64,000 nucleotides of DNA from Melastoma dodecandrum (Eukaryota; Streptophyta; Magnoliopsida; Myrtales; Melastomataceae). Below are positions 30,933 to 41,562 of the stretch, piece after piece. The notes beneath the pieces are model-generated. The model saw nothing but the letters and a program-made list of their open reading frames with translations, ran no database searches and was not told where the DNA came from. The stretch spans positions 6,795,501 to 6,859,500 of the forward strand of contig JARUPY010000539.1 of the NCBI GenBank assembly GCA_029817715.1, written 5' to 3'. Both the position numbers and the translations under genes were made by a program. The stretch's first letter is position 1. Every line of letters begins with the position of its first letter.

Positions 30933-33900
30933 GATAACTATTGACAATATACTTCATAAATCAGAACATCCTCAAAAACCAGTTCCAAAGCTCAGGCACT
31001 GCTTCTCTTCTCCCCCATCCAACGAAGAAGGGCAATCGACGGAACTAATCATCGACTTGTCAAGCTATGCAGCCAGAAAAACCTTACCTGACAAAAATCA
31101 CAAAGGGATGCAAACTTGAATCAAACGGTAAAACTTCATTATGATGCCGGGTTTCTAAACATAAATCAAGAATGGCAAGCTTTCCTCCATCTTAATTACA
31201 GGAAGAGAGGAAAAAACAAACCCATCAATCTATTGAAAACTGAAGCTATCTGGTACTGCAAATCAAAAGGATGAAAAGACAGATTATTTACCAAGCAAGA
31301 ATGTATTATCTCATAAAAGAATCGTCCAACACACCAAAAACAAAAAGCAATCTTGAAAACACACAACAGACCAAATTACAATGGGAAAGGAGGGGGGAGG
31401 GAGATTTTCTTTTTCTTACAAGGATTCAGCTCAATCAGCCAAATCCTTGGAACAAACGAAGAGGATGACCAGAACCAGACAGACGAAAATGAAATGAAAG
31501 CATACATACCAATAAATAGCATCACCATCTTCACCGTCTATCCAAATCTATCTTGCAGTTAAAGCAAAACCCAAAATATTTCAATGCAACAGTGGGGAGG
31601 GATAAGATTCAACCAACCACCTACAACTATCGCCCATCCAACCCAACCCCCCCAAAACAAAAACCCCAGAATCCAAAACGAACAAGAAACCCATCAAACT
31701 CATAGAAACCAAGCAACAGCACCAAACACCCAACACCGACAGAACAAAAACCTCCCCAAGCAATAACACCTTCAACAACCAACCAACAAGTGATGACAAC
31801 CCAGAAATAAAGTTCAAATCTTTATCCATCGTTTCCTTCAACAAAATAAAAAACAGGACTTAACTGCGTTCATCTCATCTCCTCCTGATACCGAAGTAAG
31901 CACCAAGCGAAAAAAAAAATATTGGGGGCCAAGTCTAATCCCCCCCCCCCCCCCCCAATTGATGTGGGTGATTTCCGGCGTCCTTGCATTTAGTTATTAT
32001 TAAATGTATTATTTTTTCCATCATTTTATTACCTGAGCCATTTCTGCTTTCTTTAAAACAAATTTTAAAAAGCACAAAGCCGGCATTAATAAGAAGGAAG
32101 AAAAAGATCGACTAAGGTAGTAATATTTTCTTAAGATGTAATAAAATTTTCATCTGAGGTCAAATATGTAATATGCAGATAAAGCAATAAAGGGATTTTT
32201 ATCCACTTTAGCATTAAGTTGGTGATTTGCTCTGGCCTCAAATAAAGAAAAGTTTCTCGAATGGAAAAACAATTCAAATACTCAATGAAGTCTTTCCTTA
32301 AGGTGATCTCTTTTGTTTTCTATTCAAGACTCTAGATCTCCATTCCATTTTCCTAACTTGCAAAGATATTCCTACTTTTGAGGAGCGAAGAACCGGGCCA
32401 TTGAAATAAAAGACAGCACCTCCTCTCTCTCTCTCTCTCTCTCTCTCTCAAGCTCTTTGCCAACTTGCATGAAAAGATAGATGCACCCCCACCTCCTCCT
32501 TTTCCTTTTTCTTCCCCCTCTTTCATTGCATAAAATCTTATCTCACACACTTCATTTTGCCACCCTCTGTTTGGGATTTGGGACCATTGAAAATGTTTAG
32601 TTGTCGGGAGAAACTTTGTACCATTAGCTAGATTTGCATTGAGATTAGTTGGGCCTGATGTTTTTCCATTCAAGGACTGGCCCATATTCCCCAATCATGG
32701 GTATGTAGTAGGAGAAACAAAACAAGAGGAGCAAAATGGCAACAACCAACAACCACCCCATACATTCCATTTGACAGGTAAAATGGGAAATCCCCAGAAG
32801 GAAGAAGAGGAAGTACAACTTCTGCCTTCCTCTTCTCCAAATCTCCACTCTTTCACCTGCCCTGCCCTTTCCTTCCTTTCCCCAACACATTGTGAAAAAA
32901 GAAGCAGCAGCTAGACACAGACAGATCTGATTTATGTACAACTTAACTCTCACTTCCCATCCATGATTTGAACCCAAAATCTTCTTCGGGTTCTGCATGG
33001 TTATTCATATTACCCATAACGCAGACAGGCTTATATCAAATCTTCAAAGCCAGAAGATTCTTGTCTCTCCAAACTCCTCCTCTACCTTCATCTTCTTGCC
33101 TACACCAGACAAAAATATTCGCTTTTCATGCACCCAAGTAGGAATATATACCATAACAGCCAGAATTGGGAAGCTTGTGTAAAGCGGGTTTCGACTCAAT
33201 AAGCTTCCCAACAACGTGCTCCTTGATTAATATTCAAGCAGAGTATGAGACACTTCACATGCCAAACCCACCTCACAAATATAAATCTCATTTGCACCAT
33301 TATCCTCTACATTTGGTTTTCCTTGGAATCAGGACAAGGATGTACGGAACAGATTATCTGGTGCAGAAAGAGGTTTCGCCTTTAAGTTTAAAGCCCCAAG
33401 ATTTGTTGTGTTTGGTGAATAGAAGAGTACTTCCAAATAGTAATAAAAAAAAGTCCAACTATGTCGACATAACCCTCCCCTTCGCGATCAACGAGCTTAA
33501 ACAAATATTATACGAATACCGCCATAATCCCAGCCCCAAGTTTAAACTATACAGAAATGTGAATCTCAATGCAACCCTACAATGTGATATGACCTAATCT
33601 AGGTGACCCAACTCTTCCAACCTCAAATATCGCCTTCTGAAGCAACTGGAGGGCTTTCATTTTTCTATCATAAAGATCCAATTTATCTGATGCCACGACC
33701 CAACACGAACTCATTAGTCTATCCAACTTGATCTAGAAAATTGAAATTTTCAAATCCTACTGTTTCCCTGCAAACCAGATGACATAATCACTTGGGAGCA
33801 CACGCTAATTACATAAAATCAGTGAGTAAACCCCTGCCAAATTCACCAAATGCCTAAAATATCACCGGATAACTAATCAGATTGGGACAGAAGGATCGTT

Positions 33901-33993
33901 GGTCGATAGGCATGGACTAATTTACTGTAACGACTATACTGTTGTTAAAGAAGTAAATGAAAATTAGAGACCTCGGACTAACCTCGTGGAACC
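30933..33993. other. Intergenic region with bZIP leader and promoter
   Basis: 30933 to about 31860 is probably leader and promoter of the bZIP gene on the minus strand. A C run of about 17-19 lies near 31940-31957 and a (CT)n microsatellite at about 32421-32449. Open frames here (for example 31581-31844 minus, 33166-33597 plus) have low-complexity or unrecognisable products and are not called. Confidence 0.5.
32421..32449. repeat. (CT)n microsatellite
   Basis: An uninterrupted run of about 14 CT units in non-coding DNA. Confidence 0.9.
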
Positions 33994-35082
33994 TCAGTCC
34001 CGGAAAATGACATCATCGGCAAGATCCATGAGCAACGGCAGGCAATCTGGCGCGAATTTCCTCGCGAAGAAGTATGAGAAATCCCCTTCGGATTGTCGCA
34101 GACTCCGCACCAGGTCTGCCGAGACATCCTCTGGCTGGTAGACGCGTGGGTGGCCGTCATAACACCCAGTCCAGTTGACCCGAGTGAGGGTGTACCCGCT
34201 GCAATTGTCGCCGTCCATCATGTCCAGCAGGGTCGGGAAGTAGTGCTCCTCCGGGTAACACAGCTGGTTATTGAGGCAGGGAAGCCGGAACTTCCTCCAG
34301 AGCTTCCGGTCCTTGATGACCGTAAGGGCATGGGGCTTCGCAAGGATGAAGAACTGTGACCCCACCCTGAACCTGTTGAACGGGACCTCGGGGAGCATGA
34401 CGTGGTCCCCGCGGGCGACGTACCTTTCGTGGAGGTTGGGCTCGTCAGACAGGACCTCGATGAAGCTCTTGAAACCCGAGGGGTCCCGGAGAGGGTTGCT
34501 CCGGAAAGGGTTAGGGTTGGGGCCAGAAACAGGATGGCCGAAGAGAGAGCCGTACATGTAATCGAAGGAGTGGAGGGGTATGCAGTGCTGGGAGACGACG
34601 GCGAAATAGAAGTTAAAGGGGTCGTCGAGGATGGCAGTGGCGAGGAGGCGGCGGGCGGCGGCGATGAGGGAGGGGGAGGCTCGCTCGGTGGGCTTGGAGT
34701 GGATGAGGCGGCCGTGGAAGTGGCCGAGGGGGTCGGAGAAGCCGCACCTGGGGTCGGCGTGGACGTAGATGTTGAAGAGGCGGGGGGAGGGGGAGGAGTT
34801 GAAGAAGTGGTCCCAGAGAGGGGAGAAGGTGAGGTTGGAGTTGGTGAGGAAGAGGAAGGCGACCTTGGGGAGGGGGATGGGGCGGGGGAAGGAGAGGTGG
34901 GAGATCTTACGGGAGGAGGGGGAGGAGGCGCGGCGGAAGAGGGAGAGGTCTTCGGGGTCGTCGAAGTCGAAGAGGGAAGTGATCGGGTGGTGGTGGTTGG
35001 GGAAGAGGGAAGGGGATACGAATAGGATTAGGGTTATGGATATCAGGAGGAACGCCGTCGTTATTACCTGGGACGTCGTCAT
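33994..35082 (-). CDS. Core-2/I-branching (GT14, DUF266) glycosyltransferase
   Basis: A single-exon 362-residue type II membrane protein. Residues about 6-26 form one membrane segment (VITTAFLLISITLILFVSPS), followed by a Ser/Pro-rich stem. The catalytic region starts at PKVAFLFLTNSNLTF. Conserved family blocks follow: FNIYVHADPR, FAVVSQHCIPLHSFDYMYGS, FRVGSQFFILAKPHALTVIK, then LWRKF, CYPEEHYFPTLLDM and LTRVNW. The length fits the plant subgroup (about 360-390). By family this is a Golgi enzyme. The best-studied GT14 relatives in Arabidopsis (GlcAT14) transfer glucuronic acid to arabinogalactan, but this subgroup has no firm substrate. The coding strand is strongly C-rich at its 5' end, which creates a long Gly/Glu-rich open frame on the opposite strand that is a shadow. 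Confidence 0.92.
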   Translation of the reverse strand: MTTSQVITTAFLLISITLILFVSPSLFPNHHHPITSLFDFDDPEDLSLFRRASSPSSRKISHLSFPRPIPLPKVAFLFLTNSNLTFSPLWDHFFNSSPSPRLFNIYVHADPRCGFSDPLGHFHGRLIHSKPTERASPSLIAAARRLLATAILDDPFNFYFAVVSQHCIPLHSFDYMYGSLFGHPVSGPNPNPFRSNPLRDPSGFKSFIEVLSDEPNLHERYVARGDHVMLPEVPFNRFRVGSQFFILAKPHALTVIKDRKLWRKFRLPCLNNQLCYPEEHYFPTLLDMMDGDNCSGYTLTRVNWTGCYDGHPRVYQPEDVSADLVRSLRQSEGDFSYFFARKFAPDCLPLLMDLADDVIFRD

Positions 35083-35888
35083 GGGGAGTTCGTTCGGTTT
35101 CTCCGAGGAAAAGGAAAGGGAAGTGGAGGAAGGAAGTAGTAAGAGAGGAAGAAGAAGAAGTAGATGAAGATGAACGAGTGAGTGTTTTTCTTTTACTTAA
35201 AAAAAAGAGTTTCATGACGTGGCCTTAGCGTGCCTGAATTTACTGCAACCTTTACCACCACTCAGCCCCCCCGTACATCACTTTCATCTATCTATCTATC
35301 TCCTTGATTAGGATTAGTGTCCCCATCTATCTATACAACACTAACACTACCAGTTAAAATCATACATTTACCCTATTTTTTTTAAGGAAAGGTAATAAAC
35401 GTCGATAATGCATTATCGGTCCATATTTTGTTTTTTGGATTCGTAAAAAATAGAAGCGGCTAACGTATTAAATTATTGTGTGATTTAGTATAAATGTATA
35501 AAATATTATTTTTTACAAGTAATTTATTACTACTATATAAAAAAAAAAATACGTTCGTTTTAGACATTTGTATTAATATGTGCTAAGAATAATACAAATT
35601 CTTTTTATACTTTATATAGTAATTTATTAATAATATAAAAAATTAATTTCGTTCTCTACTAAAAAGGCTCGAAATTTCATTACATAGAGAGAAATAAGAG
35701 AAAAGAGCAAATGCAATGATGAAAGCAAAGCATATTATTCTTCCTCCCCCGCTCCTCTCTTTTGGCCGGCCAGCTTTTCTGCTTTTTCGCGTTTCCTTTC
35801 TTCGGTCCCCAGAAACAAAAGCAGCACAGATCACGTGATTCCGGGTGGGTCGTCGGCAGGCAGAACGGGGAGGGGGAAGGAATTAGAT

Positions 35889-36005
35889 GAATAATGGGCC
35901 ACGGCCCACAATACCATTTATAAGCCCATAATGATGGCCGACAACCGGTAGGCGAATAATGGGCCACGGCCCACGTCCAAGCCTTCCTCACGTCCAAGCC
36001 TTCCT
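35889..36005. promoter_or_regulatory. Duplicated TGGGCC palindromes plus 17-bp tandem repeat
   Basis: A 21-base unit containing TGGGCCACGGCCCA occurs identically at 35889-35909 and 35954-35974, with a further AAGCCCA between them. It is followed by two perfect copies of CACGTCCAAGCCTTCCT at 35972-35988 and 35989-36005. TGGGCC/GGCCCA is the site II core bound by TCP factors in promoters of growth and ribosomal genes. No gene that it would drive is evident nearby, so the function is unproven. Confidence 0.4.
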
Positions 36006-36164
36006 CAAGTCCACGGAAGCTATCATGGGATTTTACGCGGAAGCACCGAGAGATCTTTCTCGTCCGCGAAAAAAAATGCAATGAGGTGATTTCTCTTGGG
36101 ACAAAGATTGCATTACAGACAGTGGATGCAAACTAAGATTTTACATCCGAAAGAAACATACAGC

Positions 36165-36244
36165 TTAGGCATTAACAGATCTCATAAAGGATGGGAAGAA
36201 ACGAATCCAGACAGACTCGATGATTCCACCAAGAGCACCGGCGC
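36165..36244 (-). pseudogene. Possible isolated terminal exon fragment
   Basis: After a good acceptor (CTATTCAG) the minus strand reads 25 codons, including GGIIESVWIRFFPSF, and ends in TAA. The composition looks like a real protein tail. No upstream exon is recognisable, because the preceding sequence is GGCCCA-rich non-coding DNA. It could be a gene fragment carried by a repeat, or chance. Confidence 0.2.
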
Positions 36245-36698
36245 CTGAATAGGTAGGGCCTGGCCTTGGTCTATTTGGGCTTGTTGAGTGGGCTTTGGGC
36301 CTAGGCCCGCTTCACTAAAACCGAATTAGTTACTCGGCCGTTTTGATTTGGCGTGCATTCTGATAGATAATGATGTTTCTTTGCTTCGAACCTCAATCTT
36401 TTTTATCTGCGAACTTCTCAAACCCATTTATTTTGGAAACAATAAATCAAGTTGATGGAATCGGGAATGAGTTGACTGTTGGTCTTCCCCCTTGGGTTTG
36501 GAACTAACTTGGCCGGCAACCTTTTAATCACTTGCCAAACGTTCCACATTAACATACATTTCGAAAGCTTACATCTACTCCAGTAAGTTTCAATCACCCA
36601 GAGCAACCCCATGTCTCCGTCGCCCAGCAACCACAACCGCCTCCTACCTCTGCTCACGGATGCGGCTCAACGCCCCACTCCTTCGCTTCCTCAGCGTC

Positions 36699-37264
36699 TC
36701 TTTACAAAGTAAACCTATTTTGTGCTTTAATGATGGTAAGGTCCATCATTGTGATGACAGATATAATCGAAGGAGCACCCGATTGAAGCTCAAAATCGTC
36801 GAAACAGGACACGTCGATGCAGGACACGTCGAAGTAAGACGAGGTGAAGTTCGATCGATACCATGATAATCGAACGAAGAGTCCCGGTTGAAGTTTCAAG
36901 ACTTAGCCAATTTTCGGTCGGAACTTCATCGGGACTTGGTCGAAGTAGACGGTGTGCAGTTAGTTTAAATAAAACATATGCAAAATGTGATTAGCAGTTA
37001 TGTTAGCGGTTATTGTTTGGATAGGATTAATTGTTAGTATAAATATGCGGTCAGTCATTTGTAATAAACATACAATAATTATTCAAAGAACCCGAAGGGC
37101 TGTTTGGTTGTCTCCCTGTACTATGTTTCCCAGAAATGGAAGTAAGTGTTCATGTGCTTTTGTTCTTGTTCGTTACATTACTGTCTATCTAAAGTCTTAG
37201 CGACCACATTTCTTTAATTATGTATTAGTCTTCGTTATATTGAGACATGTTTTGCCTGCAAACA
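36699..37264 (+). repeat. LTR of left retroelement half
   Basis: 566 bp, aligned to the right LTR. It starts TCTTTACA, where the partner has TGTTTACA, and ends CTGCAAACA. A TATAAATA promoter-like word occurs at about 37036. Confidence 0.7.
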
Positions 37265-37578
37265 CGTTTTTTGGGGCCCACAGTGGGAGTCGAACCGATG
37301 GGTGATGCTTGGTTACAATTTCTATTCTATTATGAAAGCTTAAGAACTCAAGGGGACGAGTTTCGTGTGAAAATGCGGAATGCCAAGAACATGGAGTGTA
37401 GCGAGACTGACAACGAATCGTAATGATTCTGAAACAAATATTACGGGTGATCAAACCAACCTTGTTGGTGATCCCCAGAATGAGCAACACAATGCTTAGA
37501 AAAATCTACAAGATCCGCCTCTCACGATCTGATCGTCAGAATTCTCTATGAACCGTTAGTATTGATGCGATTCTGAGA

Positions 37579-38441
37579 ATGCAAATGCAGATCCAAGAGA
37601 ATTCATTGCATATGCAGAGGCAAGTCCAGGGCTTGACAGGAAGAATTGATGAATATTCTCTAGCCACTATGGCCAGAAGGGCGTCAATTTTGGAGGAAAA
37701 GCGTAAAGTTGGTTTTGACCCATATTTGGGTCAAGGAAATTTTCAACCAAGTGATGAGTATCATGTTGGAACGAGTAGGCCTAGGGTCCTGCATGAAACT
37801 AGAGGGCCCTATACTCCAGTTTTCACGTGCTCAACATTTGGGACAGAACTTTGACGATGACAATGAGGACGAGTATAGACCAACTGCTTATGCGCCGCAT
37901 CATCGTCGACGAGAGAGTTTGTACACTTGATCGAAAGTCGAATATGCTGAAAGGATTCCCTTTGAAGATGTTCCAATGAGAAGGAACCTTTTCAAAGAAG
38001 TTCATAGGGAACATCTCTCTACTGATGGGGAAGGGCAAGCTTTCGATAGGGAAATGCCCCAAGTCGAGATGGAAAGACCCTTCGAAAGAGATATTCCTAG
38101 GACTCCTGTGATGCAGCCCGAACCTGCTGATTTTTGGGATTATGTTACTCGATCGGTGGAGCAGATGGTTCCTAGTGTAATGCGAAGGAAAGAGGTGAAC
38201 TTTTATAGGACACCTAATCCAGATTATATTGACATGGATTACTCTTATCCAAGGGGATACAAGATTCTGGACTTCACCAGATTTTCTGGCGATGATGATA
38301 TGACGCCAATAGAACACATGACTCGATTCATCCACCAGGCTGGTGAAGCTTCCGATGATGATTTTTGGAAACTTCGGCTATTCCCCAACTCTTTGAGTGG
38401 TTCGGCGTTTAATTGGTGCATCCACCTGCCTGCCAACTCGA
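37579..38441 (+). pseudogene. gag fragment of left retroelement half
   Basis: Fragments in two frames, 37579-37854 and 37976-38441, encode a gag N terminus. Typical words are RFSGDDDMTPIEHMTRFI and LRLFPNSLSGSAFNW. A stop and a frame change around 37855-37975 break the gene. Homology ends at LPANS, where the sequence turns into antisense gag. There is no nucleocapsid, protease or pol. Confidence 0.8.
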
Positions 38442-39540
38442 TCCATCCTGTGTTATTTCAACAACTTCGTCCACGGTAACAGAAGTCTTACATCTACGTC
38501 GAGCCTTCCGAAACCGTTGCAAGAACGTTGCCGCCAACTCTTCAGGTCGCTGCCTCATTCGAGTTAATTCGGCTATGGTAATGGTTGAATCCAACGTAAC
38601 AAATGCCTGGATGAACTGCTTTTGCATTTCTTGTCAATTTTGGAACGAGTTGGCAGACAGGTGGATGTACCAATTGAACGCCGAACCAGTCAAAGAGTTA
38701 GGGAATAGCCGAAGTTTCCAAAAATCATCATTGGAAGCACCAGCCTGGTGGGTGAATCAAGTCACGTGTTCTATTGGCGTCATATCACCCTCGCCAGAAA
38801 ATCTGGTGAAGTCCGAAATATTGTATCCCCTTAGATAAGAGTAATCCCCGTCAATATAATCTGGATAAGGTGTCCTATAAAAGTTCACCTCTTCTCTTCA
38901 CATTATACCAGGAACCATCTGCTCTACCAATCGAGTAAAATAATCCCTAAAATCTATAGGTTCGGGCTGCATCGCGGGAGTCCTGGGAATATCTCTTTCG
39001 AAAGGCCTTTCCCTCACGACTTGGGCCTTTCCCTACCGAAAGTTTTCCTTTCCCCATTAGCAGTGGGACGTTTCCTAAGAACTTATTCGAAAAGGTTCCT
39101 TCTCATTGGGACATCTGTACGGGGAATCCTTTCAACATCTTCGACTGTCGATCGAGTGTAGAAACTCTCTCGTTGACGACGGGGCGATGTATAAGCAGTT
39201 GGTCTATACGCGCCGTCATTATCACCATCAAAGTTCTGTTCCAAATGCTAACCACGCGAAACTGGAGTATAAGGCCCTCTAGTTTCCTGTGGGGCCCTAA
39301 GCCTACTCGTTCCAACATGGTACTCATCGCTTGGTTGAAAATTTCCTTGACCCAAATTTAGATCAAAACCAACTATATGCTTTCCATTCAAAATTGACGC
39401 CCTTCTGGCCATAGTGGCTGGAAAATACTCATCAATTCTTTAGTCAAGCCCTGGACTTATCTCTCCATATCCAATAAATTTTTCTGGATCTACATCTGCA
39501 TTCTTAGAATCGCAACAATACTAACGGTTCCTGAAGTATT
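38435..39540 (-). pseudogene. gag fragment of right retroelement half
   Basis: Antisense copy of the same gag. It reaches slightly further than the left copy (QKQFIQAFVTL, PEELAATFLQRFRKARRRC). Several stops and frame changes interrupt it. The best open piece is 38627-38409. Confidence 0.75.
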
Positions 39541-39752
39541 CTGATTATCAGATCTTGAGAGGGGCGGATCTCCCAGATTTTCCTGGACATTTTGTTGTCC
39601 ATTTTAGGGAACACCAACAAGGTTGGTCATCCGCAGTATTTGTTTTAGAATCACTACAACTTGTAGTCATTCTCGTTACACTCCAAGCCCTTGGCATTCC
39701 GTGTTTTCACCCAAAACTCGTTTTCGACTCCCACTCTGATCGCCAAAAAACG

Positions 39753-40349
39753 TGTTTACGAACGAAACACATCGCAGTATAACAGGGACTAACACAGAGT
39801 AAAAGAAATGTGGTCGCCAAGACTTTTAAACCAACAGTAATGTAAAAAGCAAGAACAGAATTATGTAAACAAGAACATTTACTTCCATTTTTAGGAAACA
39901 AGATTACATGGAGACAACCAAGCAGCCATTCGGGGTCTTTGAATAATTGTCGTGTGTTTATTACAGAAGGCCGACCGCATATTTATACTAACACTTGATC
40001 TTATCCAGACAATAACCGCTAATAAAACCGCCAATGTAACCGCTAACATAACTACTAGACACATTTTGCGCATGCTTTATTGGGACTAACCACACACTAT
40101 CTACTTCGACCAAGTCTCGATGAAGTTACGACCAAAAATTGGCTAAGTCTTGAAACTTCAATTGTGACTCTTCCTTCGACCGTCATCTCCTTCGACTGAA
40201 TCTCGATCGAACTTCATTTTTTCCGTACTTCGACATACCCTTCTTTCGACAGACTTGAACATCGACCGGATATTGTTTTGACTTGATCCATATAAGTGAT
40301 GATGGGTCTTACCATCATTGAAGTCCAAAATGGTTTTACTGTGTAAACA
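39753..40349 (-). repeat. LTR of right retroelement half
   Basis: 597 bp, bounded by the perfect short inverted repeat TGTTTAC (39753-39759) and GTAAACA (40343-40349), the TG...CA hallmark of an LTR. A presumed primer-binding leader follows on the minus strand at TTTTTTGGCGATCAGAGTGG. Confidence 0.8.
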
Positions 40350-41562
40350 TCCCTTCGTTCAAGTCTACGACCGAAAACGGCACAAGATTCTGCAGCTGTT
40401 TGATGAGGACGAGTATTTCGACATCAGCTAAGGGTTCCGCAGCTGTTTGATGAGGACGAGTATTTCGACATCAGCAAGGAGACCATGAGGAGCTTCCCCA
40501 AGTTTACATAATTGAGACTAGCCAAACACATAACGTCGGCCGAGGAGGCGACCGGGGGGAGGTGGTCAGGGTCGTCGAGGATATGCTTGCACAAGTAAAA
40601 GGAGACATACGTGATAAAGATGCTGCCAGTGTGCGACCACATCTTCCACTAGGGGTGCGTGGAGAGATGGGTGAGGCCAGAGGCGGAGCCGAGGAACCAG
40701 GGGCCATGGCTGGTTAAAAAAAATTAAAATTAGGAAAATTAAATTGCCAATCACCGTAGCTCTCTTAGTGTGGCTTTCACAGACATCCTTTACAGATAAT
40801 CACGCTAATTCCGCAGACATGCCCAAATTCATTTATTTTTATTTAATTTAGCCCCGCGGCAACACACGACCACGTAACCCCATCTGCCGTATCGTATCCC
40901 CCTCCAGTACACGCTTCTTTCGCCATCCACTAACCAACCACCCCTTACCACCTAAGCCTTTGTGTAAGAAAATCTTAAAGCCCAATTACTACTATTGGGC
41001 TATTCTGACCCATTAATCTCAAGCCCATTATCATTTTGCCCCCTGACGTCCCCCCCCCCCCATTTATTTTTCTCTGTTTTGAAACTTCGACCCGCCGGAA
41101 CGAAAAGAAAAGGAAATTATTATTGAGAAAATATTTAATTTTGTTGTATAAATTTGTTTCAAAAAACAATTGAATTGATCTTTCGCAAAATATTAATAGC
41201 GTGTTTAAATTTTTAATCAACGATTGAATGACAAAATACCAAGGGACCGTTGCACCGAATGAACGACTCCCTTTTCTTTTTTTTTTCCTTTTCTTTTTCG
41301 GCTTTGACATCAATTTTTTTTTTTTTTTGAAAGACGTGGAAATCACCAAACATTTTCACTAGCCGTTAAGGTTGTAAGAACCACTCAGTCTCTCTTCCAA
41401 AAAAAAAACACACAAGTTGATGATGATGGCGATGATTTGATTAATTTCTTTCCTTTTTTTATTATCCAATTCCTCTCGATCATCTTCGTCGTCTTCTTCT
41501 TCGTAAACCCACCGTCGATCTGACCCTATCTATCCGGATTCGGTTTCTGCCCAACACAGACG
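40350..41562. other. Intergenic region, promoter of the glutaredoxin-like gene
   Basis: Contains a 37-bp direct repeat at 40392-40428 and 40439-40475. A GC-richer stretch at 40490-40720 has coding-like open frames on both strands that I could not assign. A C run lies near 41050-41060 and T-rich tracts at 41270-41330. The last 100 bases are pyrimidine-rich leader (GATCATCTTCGTCGTCTTCTTC region). Confidence 0.5.
40392..40475 (+). repeat. 37-bp direct repeat, two perfect copies
   Basis: Identical copies at 40392-40428 and 40439-40475, separated by 10 bases. On the plus strand the unit reads LQLFDEDEYFDIS, and the second copy continues KETMRSFPKFT to a stop. It may be a duplicated gene fragment of unknown origin. 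Confidence 0.75.

Larger units (their letters stand above)
35083..36698. other. Intergenic region between GT14 gene and inverted retroelement pair
   Basis: Holds the GT14 5' flank with a (TCTA)n run near 35286-35300, a very AT-rich stretch 35370-35660, the repeated GGGCC-palindrome block at 35889-36005 and a possible terminal-exon fragment at 36165-36244. No complete gene is seen. Confidence 0.5.
36699..40349. mobile_element. Two gypsy-type retroelement 5' halves fused tail to tail (inverted repeat)
   Basis: The left half (plus) is LTR 36699-37264, leader, then gag to about 38441. The right half (minus) is LTR 40349-39753, leader, then gag down to about 38435. The LTRs share long diverged blocks (for example TTTCAAGACTTAGCCAATTTT, GACTTGGTCGAAGTAGA, TATGTTAGCGGTTA, AGTATAAATATGCGGTC). 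Each is followed by a leader beginning ACGTTTTTTGG...AGTGGGAGTCGAA. The LTRs are in opposite orientation, so this is not one ordinary element. There is no pol, and no matching 5-bp duplication outside the pair (GCGTC left, TCCCT right). The junction lies near 38441, where the left gag breaks off and antisense gag begins. Confidence 0.85.

Noticed and set aside
31581..31844. 87-codon hydrophobic minus-strand frame, possible small membrane protein
   Set aside because: Falls in the probable bZIP leader. The hydrophobicity arises from a C/A-rich opposite strand (CCAACC-type repeats).
33166..33597. 143-codon plus-strand open frame
   Set aside because: No domain, no promoter features and no homologous wording. 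Treated as chance.
34402..35025. 207-codon plus-strand open frame rich in Gly, Glu and Val
   Set aside because: It lies wholly antisense to the GT14 gene, and its composition is the mirror of that gene's C-rich codons. No domain.
35680..36081. 133-codon minus-strand open frame over the GGGCC repeat block
   Set aside because: It is created by the duplicated GGCCCA units and low-complexity sequence. No family wording.
36699..40349. Single LTR retrotransposon with two terminal LTRs
   Set aside because: The LTRs are inverted relative to each other, pol is absent, and gag reads inward from both sides, so it cannot be one normal element.
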